12,435 nucleotides of DNA from assembly GCA_050260375.1 (NCBI GenBank), contig JBLNCA010000016.1, forward strand, positions 1 through 12,435, read 5' to 3'. A program made the translations under genes and the position numbers. Each line of letters opens with the position of its first letter. Position 1 is the first letter of the stretch. This stretch comes from DTFZ01 sp050260375. GTDB lineage: Bacteria; Bacillota; Clostridia; Christensenellales; SZUA-584. Below, one piece after another: positions 1 to 5,642 of this stretch. Below the pieces are notes generated by a model that was not told the origin of the DNA, made no database searches, and saw nothing but the letters and a program-made list of their open reading frames with translations.

Positions 1-115
1 CGGCTTCCTTCAGATTCCACCTCACGATGGACACCCTTGCCTTTGGCTAACGGTTGGTGCTATCAACCCCCGTAACGGACTTTCACCGTCAAGGTCGCGC
101 GCATGCCGCGCGCAC
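1..115 (-). mobile_element. Group IIC intron, 5' end (partial; runs off the window)
   Basis: Read on the minus strand, the sequence starts GTGCGCGCGGCATG and continues with GGTGAAAGTCC, GTTAGCC, GGCAAGGGTGTCC and GGAATCTGAAGGAAGC. From memory these match, in the same order, the domain I start of bacterial group IIC introns such as the Oceanobacillus iheyensis one. The first intron base is the complement of position 115. Only the first ~115 bases are present. The rest of the ribozyme and any reverse transcriptase/maturase would lie to the left, outside the window. Class IIC introns characteristically insert just downstream of rho-independent terminators, and such a hairpin lies immediately upstream of this intron on its own strand, which supports the class call. 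Whether the intron is complete or mobile cannot be judged here. Confidence 0.85.
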
Positions 116-122
116 ATGACAC

Positions 123-150
123 AAAAAGAAGAGCATTGCGCTCTTCTTTT
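123..150 (-). terminator. Rho-independent terminator, insertion target of the intron
   Basis: An 11-bp perfect stem (124-134 with 140-150, GCTCTTCTTTT arm) closes a 5-base loop. A and T tracts flank it on both sides, so it could terminate in either direction. On the minus strand the stem is followed by TGTGTCAT and then the first intron base. On that strand it would be the terminator of the lipoprotein transcript, with the hairpin array in between. Confidence 0.75.
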
Positions 151-157
151 ATTATCA

Positions 158-355
158 CCCCAAAAAGTCTCACGACTTTTTGGGGACCCCGTTATTTACA
201 CCCCACCAGGCCTTGCGGCTTGCGGGTGGACCTGTATTTATACCCCGTAAAGCTTTTGCTTTATGGGGACCCCGATATTTGCACCCCACCAAGCCTTCCC
301 TTGGTGGGGACCCTGTATTTACACCCCATAAAGCTTTTTGCTTTATGGGGACCCC
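158..355. repeat. Tandem array of five palindromic hairpin units (~42 bp period)
   Basis: Five units start at 158, 201, 243, 284 and 324, so the period shrinks from 43 to 40. Each unit reads CCCC, a variable stem-loop, GGGG, ACCCC, and then a linker close to GTATTTACA. The stems differ between units but stay paired: AAAAAGTC/GACTTTTT in unit 1, GTAAAGC/GCTTTAT in unit 3, ACCAAG/CTTGGT in unit 4, ATAAAGC/GCTTTAT in unit 5. Unit 2 has a decayed right arm. The ACCCC after each GGGG could compete with the leading CCCC, giving an alternative fold. Further copies lie at 2771-2843 and 6253-6285. The type resembles REP/BIME-like interspersed palindromes. I do not know a named family, and no cognate transposase is visible. 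Confidence 0.8.
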
Positions 356-399
356 GGATTTATGCCGCATCGTAGTTTCCTAAACCTTATGCCACGGCA

Positions 400-1194
400 T
401 TACTGCCCGCCGCCCTGTATGCGCTCAAGGTTGCTCATAGCGAGCTCCCCCGCCTGTTTGGTGAGCTGCATTGCAGCCGCCGGGTCTGCGCCGCACGCCG
501 AAACGAATATGCAATATTCCTTCGATAGTATCGCTATTCCCGGAGCGGTCGCAAAAGCCTCGTCGCCTATGCGTATGGCTTCTGTGCTGTTGGGGTCGGC
601 CATTACCTTTTTAAGCGCCTCGTATATTGCGCTGGGCGGCGTCTGCTGGCCGCCTCCCTGGCCTCCGCCCTGGCCGCCCTGACCGCCCTGGCCGCTTTGG
701 CCGCCCTGGCCGCTTTGGCCGCCCTGGCCGCTTTGGCCGCGCTGGCTTCCACCCTGACTGCCCCCTTGGCCGCTCTGACTTCCCGGGCTCTTGCTGGGGC
801 TGCTGCCCTCCGTGCCGCCTTGCTGTCCGGAGCTTGCCTGCAATATTGCTATCTCAAGGTAGCTCTTTGAGGCGGTATTCTCGGCGACATAAAAACATGT
901 CTTTAAGCCCATCTCGCTCTTATCGCTTGTTACGGGGTCTTTTACCGGTTCGCCGAGCAGCTGTGATGCCTCCAGCTTTGATATCAGCTGCTTGGGCTCT
1001 ATGGTTTGCCCGCCGCCTTGCGACTGCCCCCCGGAGCCTCCCTGGCTCCCTTGGGAGGACTGGCTTGAGGGCTGGCTGTTGCCTCCCGCAATCTGTGTAG
1101 TCGCCGCGCTTTGCTGCTGGTTGCCTCCCGAGCACCCTGTAAAAATTAAGGCCGCGCATAACGACGCTATAATAATACATATAAGCTTTTTCAT
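400..1194 (-). CDS. Secreted lipoprotein with Gly/Gln/Ser-rich repeat inserts
   Basis: The 264-residue product starts MKKLICIIIASLCAALIFTGC, a type II signal peptide with its lipobox cysteine at residue 21, so it is probably anchored to the outer face of the membrane. The mature part alternates low-complexity linkers rich in Gly, Gln and Ser (about residues 23-60 and 120-180) with two ordered segments (about 66-118 and 185-260). The ordered segments look like halves of one small alpha/beta domain, loosely reminiscent of DUF3558-type lipoproteins. That resemblance is a guess. The second linker contains SGQGGQ hexapeptides encoded by an 18-base minisatellite. One cysteine lies in each ordered segment (FKTC-like and KEYC contexts), with another in VSACG. 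The ATG at 1194 is preceded by only a weak AGCAGG-type ribosome binding site. No specific function can be given. Confidence 0.75.
   Translation of the reverse strand: MKKLICIIIASLCAALIFTGCSGGNQQQSAATTQIAGGNSQPSSQSSQGSQGGSGGQSQGGGQTIEPKQLISKLEASQLLGEPVKDPVTSDKSEMGLKTCFYVAENTASKSYLEIAILQASSGQQGGTEGSSPSKSPGSQSGQGGSQGGSQRGQSGQGGQSGQGGQSGQGGQGGQGGGQGGGQQTPPSAIYEALKKVMADPNSTEAIRIGDEAFATAPGIAILSKEYCIFVSACGADPAAAMQLTKQAGELAMSNLERIQGGGQ
683..736. repeat. 18-base minisatellite inside the lipoprotein gene
   Basis: CCGCCCTGGCCGCTTTGG occurs three times without a change at 683-700, 701-718 and 719-736, with decayed copies on both sides (about 655-760). Because the unit is a multiple of three, gain or loss of copies would change linker length by six residues without breaking the frame. 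Confidence 0.85.
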
Positions 1195-1229
1195 ATTTTA
1201 CGCCTGCTTTCAAATGTTCTTGCTGCATA

Positions 1230-1249
1230 CCCAAAAGGCTTATTTTGGG
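1230..1249. other. Hairpin between the membrane-protein and lipoprotein genes
   Basis: CCCAAAA (1230-1236) pairs with TTTTGGG (1243-1249) around a 6-base loop. No T run follows on the minus strand, so it is not a standard terminator. It lies in the leader of the lipoprotein gene and could be a weak terminator of the upstream gene or an mRNA structure. Confidence 0.3.
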
Positions 1250-1327
1250 GCTATAGTCTAAGTATTGCTCATTTTCCGCTGCGATATACTGACGATTGTC
1301 CCGCTTGCAATACTAGCGATATTTCGT

Positions 1328-1831
1328 TTATTCCAAACTTTCAAGCGGCAGGCCGAAAACAACCGCAATAATTACCGCGCAGACTGCCGATATGAGCCAA
1401 GCCACCAAAGGGCGCCTGTAGTGCACACGAATGAGCGCAAACATGCAAATGTACATGCCCGCCGACCAGAATATATTCCATCCGCTGTAATGTTCAAAGC
1501 CGCCTGCAAGCGTCGATATATGCTCTATCAGCGTATGAAAGGCGGACCACGCAAGTATGTATGCTATCTGCTTAAAGCGCCCCTGCGGCCAGTGGGTAAG
1601 AAATACAATTACAGCGCACGGATATACCAGAAACGCTACGGCAAGATCGTTTATCGTATGGCACCACAGGCCTTTATAATGCCATAACGGATAATTGCAA
1701 TAAATATAGCTGTACGCGAGGTTGCCGGTTATCATATACAATATTGTAGGATAAAACTCTTTCCAGCGCTTCCACGCCCCCCATTTGAAGCATACCGCGC
1801 CATACAACAATATAAAAAGTATCCTGAGCAT
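1328..1831 (-). CDS. CBO0543-family multipass membrane protein
   Basis: The product is 167 residues with about five hydrophobic segments (roughly 1-16, 27-45, 60-80, 88-106, 123-140 and 143-163). It shows the pattern I associate with CBO0543-family proteins of Clostridia and Bacillus: WKEFYPTILY near the N-terminus, a central hydrophobic segment with YPC, an H..IE motif, GWNIFWS, and a C-terminal H..RPL..W. The frame is open upstream to 1993, but residues from there to 1832 look like non-coding translation. The ATG at 1831 has AGAAGGG about 9 bases upstream and gives a typical hydrophobic start, so I chose it. The family has no established function. The gene lies 133 bases upstream of the lipoprotein gene on the same strand, with a hairpin between them, so co-transcription is uncertain. 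Confidence 0.75.
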   Translation of the reverse strand: MLRILFILLYGAVCFKWGAWKRWKEFYPTILYMITGNLAYSYIYCNYPLWHYKGLWCHTINDLAVAFLVYPCAVIVFLTHWPQGRFKQIAYILAWSAFHTLIEHISTLAGGFEHYSGWNIFWSAGMYICMFALIRVHYRRPLVAWLISAVCAVIIAVVFGLPLESLE

Positions 1832-2010
1832 AACCACAGCCCTTCTATCGCATACTCTTGCCGGTTTTATATCACATTGCTTATAATATCCATTTTTTAT
1901 GAATTTTAGCTGGGCGCTGCTTTTTATTAAAATATTATTTTGCGACGCTTGAATGATATTTCCCTTTTCGGTGCGGAAAATAAGAAGAAACAATACTACG
2001 GAGGAACAAT

Positions 2011-2688
2011 ATGTTCAAACACGAAAAACAGCTTTTATTCCCTGTGAAGGTGGACAGGCCCAACCCCAACTACGCGGCGATGATGCAGGAACAGCTCGGC
2101 GGGCCGCAGGGAGAGCTTAAAGCCGCCATGCAGTATATTTCGCAGAGCTTCAGGATAAACGACCCGCAGATAAAGGATTTGTTTTTGGATGTGGGTTCCG
2201 AGGAACTGGGCCATATGGAGATGGTAGCGACATGCGTCAACCTTCTGAACGGCCATGACCCCGACGCTGCATCGGCTACTGTCGGCAATGTCGAAGCGCA
2301 TGTATTGACTGGGCTTACCCCGGCGCTAGCCAACGCTTCCGGCTATTACTGGACCAGCGCCTATGTCAACGAGACCGGCGACCTTGCGGCGGATATACTC
2401 TCGGACATCGCCGCCGAAGAACGCGCGAAAGTCGTTTACCAATACCTTTACCGTCAGATTAACGATAACGGCGTAAGGGACATGATAGATTTTCTGCTCA
2501 ACCGTGAAGAAGCGCACAACACGATGTTCCGCGAAGCGTTCAACAGGATTAAGGACACCGGCTCCCTTAAAGACTGGGGCGTTACCAACGATTCGAGGCT
2601 TTACTTTGACCTTTCCTCGCCGGGAGGGCAGTACTTCGCGCCGGGAAACAATCCGCAGCCGCCGAGCTTCAACAACCCGTCAAGCTGA
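2011..2688 (+). CDS. Manganese catalase family protein (CotJC-like)
   Basis: The 225-residue ferritin-fold protein is expected to use a di-manganese centre to break down hydrogen peroxide. The likely metal ligands are in place: E35 (GGPQGELKAAM), E65 and H68 (EELGHMEM), E136/E137 (AAEERAK) and H169 (REEAHN). The N-terminus (EKQLLFPVKV) and overall pattern resemble spore-coat CotJC proteins, which are about 190 residues long. This one adds a C-terminal tail from about residue 200 rich in Gly, Pro, Asn and Ser (PGNNPQPPSFNNPSS). GGAGG at 2000-2004 lies six bases before the ATG. The gene stands alone, without visible CotJA or CotJB partners. The family call is firm. Whether it acts in the coat or in the cytoplasm is not shown by the sequence. 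Confidence 0.9.
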   Translation: MFKHEKQLLFPVKVDRPNPNYAAMMQEQLGGPQGELKAAMQYISQSFRINDPQIKDLFLDVGSEELGHMEMVATCVNLLNGHDPDAASATVGNVEAHVLTGLTPALANASGYYWTSAYVNETGDLAADILSDIAAEERAKVVYQYLYRQINDNGVRDMIDFLLNREEAHNTMFREAFNRIKDTGSLKDWGVTNDSRLYFDLSSPGGQYFAPGNNPQPPSFNNPSS

Positions 2689-2770
2689 CGGGCTGATAAA
2701 GAAACCTGTTTTACTTGCAGATTCGCCTGCTTGTACATAGTGTAAGCGCAGCTCTATATTCATTCATACA

Positions 2771-2843
2771 CCCCATAAAGCTTTTGCTTTATGGGGGCCC
2801 CGTATTCTCACCCCATCAAGTCTCACGACTTGCTGGGGCCCCC
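2771..2843. repeat. Two more units of the palindromic hairpin family
   Basis: The units span 2771-2801 and 2811-2843, a period of 40. The first has the ATAAAGC/GCTTTAT stem of units 3 and 5 in the left array. The second has the GTCTCACGAC core of unit 1 on a different outer stem (ATCAAGTC/GACTTGCT, one mismatch). Both end GGGGGCCCC or GGGGCCCCC rather than GGGGACCCC. They lie between the catalase gene and the Gly/Cys-rich gene in a 209-base gap (2689-2897). I see nothing else in 2689-2770. Confidence 0.8.
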
Positions 2844-2854
2844 GTATAAACACT

Positions 2855-2878
2855 TATATGCATACCGGCATATATAAT
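2855..2878 (+). promoter_or_regulatory. Inverted repeat overlapping a TATAAT box
   Basis: TATATGC (2855-2861) and GCATATA (2868-2874) form an inverted repeat with a 6-base centre, and TATAAT (2873-2878) overlaps the right arm. No good -35 hexamer sits 17 bases upstream. CATATATAA here is close to the sigma-K -10 pattern, with AC pairs about 15-17 bases before it. A start site here would leave almost no leader before the ribosome binding site at 2883, so this is a weak prediction. Confidence 0.3.
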
Positions 2879-2897
2879 TAACAAGGGGGTGATATGT

Positions 2898-3158
2898 GTG
2901 GGCTTTGGGTGCGGATGCTTCGACCGCTGCGACGCCTGCGTCGGCGGCTACGGGGACGGCCCGTGCGGCGGGTACTACAGCTTCTGGGACAGATACGGAT
3001 GTTTTCCCGGCTTCGGCTGCTTTCCCGGCTTTGGATTGGGCAAGTGCGGATGCTTTCCCCGCTTTAGGTTTCCTTTCCGGGGTTGCGGCTGCGGCAGACC
3101 ATTCGGCTTATGCTTCAATATTCCGTTCCGCTGCGGCAGTCTGGGTATCTTTTTTTAA
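2898..3158 (+). CDS. Gly/Cys/Phe-rich small protein, possible structural or coat protein
   Basis: Translated from GTG at 2898, the product has 86 residues: 22 Gly, 13 Cys and 16 Phe. Cysteines occur in CGC, CDAC and GCGCG clusters, and CFPGFG is repeated in tandem at residues 35-46. There is no signal peptide or membrane segment. I chose this start because AAGGGGGTGAT at 2883-2893, nearly the full anti-16S sequence, ends its G run eight bases before it. A GTG at 2889 in the same frame overlaps that site. The two other frames are also open here, but this one has the neighbours' codon habit, with mostly C or G third positions in Gly, Cys and Phe codons. I recognise no family. A disulfide-linked coat or surface protein fits the composition. 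A modified peptide precursor is less likely, since no modification enzyme is nearby. Confidence 0.65.
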   Translation: MGFGCGCFDRCDACVGGYGDGPCGGYYSFWDRYGCFPGFGCFPGFGLGKCGCFPRFRFPFRGCGCGRPFGLCFNIPFRCGSLGIFF

Positions 3159-3243
3159 ACGGTTAATACGTCTGCTTACTTTCGCGGCGCGGACTTTGAA
3201 CATATAAATAAGCCTTGTTAAACTTTTAGGCGATTATATATAC

Positions 3244-3273
3244 GAACAGCTTTTTATACCTTTAAAGCTGTTC
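3244..3273 (+). terminator. Possible terminator hairpin
   Basis: GAACAGCTTT (3244-3253) pairs with AAAGCTGTTC (3264-3273) and is followed by TTCTTCTTAT. The stem is good but the T tract is interrupted. It would end the Gly/Cys-rich transcript, and it lies just past the stop of the small convergent gene. I see nothing else in 3159-3243. Confidence 0.5.
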
Positions 3274-3295
3274 TTCTTATCTATCGCATATTGCG

Positions 3296-3430
3296 TTATT
3301 CGTTGCCCCGCTTCGCCGACTGCTTCTTTGTCGTGCGGCTGTCGTTCTGGCCGTCCGCCGTTATCGGCGTCCGGCCTTTGCTTTTTATTCTTCTCGCCTT
3401 TTTATTGTCAGGCTGGCTGTCCTTTGTCAT
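3296..3430 (-). CDS. Small basic protein, 44 residues, unknown function
   Basis: On the minus strand, AAAGGAGATATTCAT leads into an ATG at 3430. The frame encodes 44 residues, beginning MTKDSQPDNKKARRIKSKGR and ending KKQSAKRGNE, then TAA. About ten Lys and six Arg make it strongly basic. It is hydrophilic throughout, with no Cys, Trp, Phe or Tyr. The near-perfect ribosome binding site with 8-base spacing is the main support. Size, charge and lack of aromatic residues recall minor small acid-soluble spore proteins or small nucleic-acid-binding proteins, but I cannot match it to a named family. It converges on the Gly/Cys-rich gene with a hairpin between them. Its own promoter would lie in 3431-3540 and I could not identify it. 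Confidence 0.6.
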   Translation of the reverse strand: MTKDSQPDNKKARRIKSKGRTPITADGQNDSRTTKKQSAKRGNE

Positions 3431-3515
3431 ATGAATATCTCCTTTGTTTTTTACTATTTTTCTCGCTTAGGCGATAATAAATACATTTACCGCTTCTACT
3501 CGCGATAAAAAATGA

Positions 3516-3521
3516 TATACT
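3516..3521 (+). promoter_or_regulatory. Possible -10 box (TATACT) for the epimerase operon
   Basis: TATACT lies 85 bases before the chosen start of the epimerase gene, in the divergent gap 3431-3606. There is no convincing -35 hexamer at 17 bases, so the call rests on the -10 box and its position alone. Confidence 0.25.
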
Positions 3522-3606
3522 ATAACATGTATTGCCAGCGCATATTATAACTCCTTAAAGTTTCACGGCTTTTATACTAGCTCCAGTATTGAAGGCGGGT
3601 GGTTTT

Positions 3607-4590
3607 TTGAATATCATCGTTATAGGCGGCACCGGTTTATTGGGATACCATACAATACTTGCGGGCCTTGGCAAAGGGCATTCATTCGGCGCGCTTGCGA
3701 TACCCGACGTTGAGCTCGGAGATTGGTTCCCGTGCGAAGTGAAAGTACTTACGGGCGACGTATTCGCGATGACGGAGCAGGAGCTAAAAGAAGCCTTCAC
3801 CGGCTACGACGGCATCGTTTACGCCGTAGGCCCGGACGATAGAGTAGTGCCCCCGGCGCCCGCGTACGGGTTCTTCCATACCCGTCTTGTGGAAAACTGC
3901 GCAAAAGCCGTGGCGGCGGCAAGGGAAGCGGGCATAAAACGCTGCGCGGTGCTGGGTTCGTATTTTGCGTATTTCGACAGAATATGGCCAGAGCTTAAGC
4001 TGCGCGAGCGCCACCCTTACATCAAATGCCGCGTTGAACAGGCCGAGGCTGTGATATCCGCCGGAGGAGACGCCATGGCGGTAATGGTGCTCGAACTGCC
4101 CTATATATTCGGTTCGATGCCGGGCCGCGTTCCGCTGTGGAAAGAAGTATTCCTCGATAAGTACGTAAAAGGAAGCACCGTGTTCTTTCCGCGCGGCGGC
4201 ACGAATATGATAGCGGCGGGGCATGTGGGCGAAGCGGTAATAGGCGCTATAGAGCGCGGCTCGCACGGCGAACGGTACACCATAGGCGACGAGAACCATA
4301 CATACAACGAAATGCTTGCGATGATGCTGTCCGCATTAGGCGAGCGCAAGCGTATAGTGAACATACCTAAGTGGGCAGCCGTGCTTGCGGGCCGTATGGT
4401 GGAGCTCGGCCGCAAGAGACGCGGCCTTGAAGGCGGCCTGAATGGCAGATACCTGATGCAGGACATATTGACTCGCGAGCTTTACTTTGACCCCGCGGAA
4501 ACGTCCGAAGCGCTCGGATACGGGCGCGGCGGGCTTTACGATGCGATAGCCGACACGATTAAAGCATGCTATCCCGAGAAATTCAACTGA
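3607..4590 (+). CDS. NAD(P)-dependent epimerase/dehydratase (atypical extended SDR)
   Basis: The 327-residue product starts MNIIVIGGTGLLGYH, the Rossmann nucleotide-binding glycine motif (G7-G13), followed by the usual Asp after beta-3 and a substrate-binding C-terminal half. The frame is open from a TTG at 3589. I chose the TTG at 3607 because GAAGGCGGGTGG precedes it at proper distance and the protein then starts directly at the first beta strand. The active-site region has S118 (VLGS) and Y138, but the usual YxxxK reads Y-I-K-C-R (138-142), with Arg where the catalytic Lys is expected. It may therefore be an atypical SDR that binds nucleotide without classical oxidoreductase chemistry. The substrate is unknown. 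It ends 13 bases before the EFR1 gene, so the two are probably co-transcribed. Confidence 0.8.
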   Translation: MNIIVIGGTGLLGYHTILAGLGKGHSFGALAIPDVELGDWFPCEVKVLTGDVFAMTEQELKEAFTGYDGIVYAVGPDDRVVPPAPAYGFFHTRLVENCAKAVAAAREAGIKRCAVLGSYFAYFDRIWPELKLRERHPYIKCRVEQAEAVISAGGDAMAVMVLELPYIFGSMPGRVPLWKEVFLDKYVKGSTVFFPRGGTNMIAAGHVGEAVIGAIERGSHGERYTIGDENHTYNEMLAMMLSALGERKRIVNIPKWAAVLAGRMVELGRKRRGLEGGLNGRYLMQDILTRELYFDPAETSEALGYGRGGLYDAIADTIKACYPEKFN

Positions 4591-4603
4591 GCGGAGCGGA
4601 AAA

Positions 4604-5548
4604 ATGAAAACTGCACTCATATACGTTTTTTCTGGCACGGGCAGCACCAGCCTGACGGCAAAACTGCTTTGCGGGCATCTTGAAGCAAGAGGCGTAAAAA
4701 CAACCGTTTACAATGTAAAGTCAGGGGGTTCTCCCCCGCCGCCCGGCGATTACGATTACATAGGCTTTGGTTACCCCGTGTATGCGTACAACCTGCCGGA
4801 GATATTCTACAGGTTTGCCCAAAGCCTGCCCGCAGGCAGCAGCAAGGCGTTCATATTCAAAACTTCGGGCGAGCCGTTCAGGCTTAACCGGGTATCTTCC
4901 TGCAAGCTAATTAAGTGCCTTAAACGCAAGGGGTATGACGTCGTTTTGGAACAGCATTTGCTGATGCCTTATAACATACTGTTCAGGTATCCCGACGCGC
5001 TTGCAAAGCAGATGTATATATACAGCGACGCTCTTTGCGCCCTGCTTGCCGCAAGGCTGACTGCAGGTGAGCGCGACGCATTGAAGTTTAACCCGCTCTC
5101 TCGTTTTGCGTCGTTTCTGTTCAGGATACAGTGGCCGGGCGCGAGGCTTAATGGCAGATTGTATTCGGCAAATAAGTCAAAGTGCGTAAAGTGCATGCGC
5201 TGCGTAAAGGACTGCCCCGCTGCCAACATATCGCTTAAAGAAGGCCGTATAGCGTTCGGGCTGCGCTGCGTAATGTGCATGCGCTGCGCGATGTACTGCC
5301 CCGCTGACGCGATAAATATCGGCCTGCTGCGCCCATTTAAGGTGCACGGGGCGTACGACTTTGACCGCGTGCTTGACGACCCCAGCATACCCTCGGATTT
5401 TATCGGGCCTTATACGAAAGGGTATTTTAAGCTTTTCAGGAAATTCTTCAGCAACGCGGACGCCATGCTTTCAAAATACGGCATCAGCGTATGTGATTCG
5501 GAGTACGATGCTGAATACTGCGATTCGGATAACACGATTTCACAATAG
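4604..5548 (+). CDS. EFR1 family protein: flavodoxin-like domain plus two 4Fe-4S clusters
   Basis: The 314-residue cytoplasmic electron carrier or oxidoreductase starts with a flavodoxin-like fold. Its FMN phosphate loop is FSGTGSTS at residues 9-16, and the FGYPVYAYNLP segment (55-65) lies near the flavin. A middle helical segment leads to a bacterial ferredoxin domain with two complete CxxCxxCxxxCP motifs: Cys 194, 197, 200, 204 and Cys 222, 225, 228, 232. This order is that of the EFR1 ferredoxin family, common in anaerobic Clostridia. The acidic C-terminal tail (CDSEYDAEYCDSDN) is outside the family core. GGAGCGGA sits about seven bases before the ATG, and the short gap to the epimerase indicates an operon. 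The redox partner is not shown. It could pass electrons to the nitroreductase downstream, but that is speculation. Confidence 0.88.
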   Translation: MKTALIYVFSGTGSTSLTAKLLCGHLEARGVKTTVYNVKSGGSPPPPGDYDYIGFGYPVYAYNLPEIFYRFAQSLPAGSSKAFIFKTSGEPFRLNRVSSCKLIKCLKRKGYDVVLEQHLLMPYNILFRYPDALAKQMYIYSDALCALLAARLTAGERDALKFNPLSRFASFLFRIQWPGARLNGRLYSANKSKCVKCMRCVKDCPAANISLKEGRIAFGLRCVMCMRCAMYCPADAINIGLLRPFKVHGAYDFDRVLDDPSIPSDFIGPYTKGYFKLFRKFFSNADAMLSKYGISVCDSEYDAEYCDSDNTISQ

Positions 5549-5564
5549 CCGCTTTATTTGTAGA

Positions 5565-5586
5565 TGTAATCTGTGATAATATTACA
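5565..5586 (+). promoter_or_regulatory. Inverted repeat TGTAAT-N10-ATTACA before the nitroreductase
   Basis: The perfect 6-bp arms at 5565-5570 and 5581-5586 lie 57 bases upstream of the nitroreductase start. This could be an operator for a redox or metal regulator, or a weak hairpin ending the EFR1 transcript. No regulator can be named. Confidence 0.3.
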
Positions 5587-5598
5587 AGAGGTAATTTT

Positions 5599-5619
5599 AT
5601 GCCGCCGTATGGATGTTAG
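5599..5619 (+). other. Possible six-codon leader ORF before the nitroreductase
   Basis: AGAGG at 5587-5591 precedes an ATG at 5599 that opens ATG CCG CCG TAT GGA TGT TAG (MPPYGC). CCGCC at the start and GGCGG at 5619-5623 can pair, which would enclose the mini-ORF in a hairpin. The nitroreductase ribosome binding site follows 12 bases later. Leader translation could influence the downstream gene, or the pattern may be chance. Confidence 0.2.
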
Positions 5620-5642
5620 GCGGTAGTATCAGGAGGCTGCAT

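Noticed and set aside
158..355. CRISPR-like array: constant ~22-base blocks alternate with variable ~20-base centres at a 40-43 base period.
   Set aside because: The variable centres are self-complementary hairpins, stem types recur among units, single copies occur elsewhere, and no cas gene is present.
103..375. Open frames through the hairpin array on both strands.
   Set aside because: They translate repeat sequence (recurring GDP, YLHP and similar words), have no ribosome binding site and overlap the intron end.
627..1100. Open frame of 157 codons opposite the lipoprotein gene.
   Set aside because: It is the antisense shadow of the Gly/Gln minisatellite; the minus frame has a signal peptide and lipobox.
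1832..1993. N-terminal extension of the CBO0543-like protein to 221 residues.
   Set aside because: The extra 54 residues have no family match and no ribosome binding site, and they run into the catalase promoter region.
2896..3207. Ala/Thr-rich 103-codon frame overlapping the Gly/Cys-rich gene.
   Set aside because: Codon choice is poor compared with the Gly/Cys frame, and its composition is what a +1 shift of GGC/TGC codons gives.
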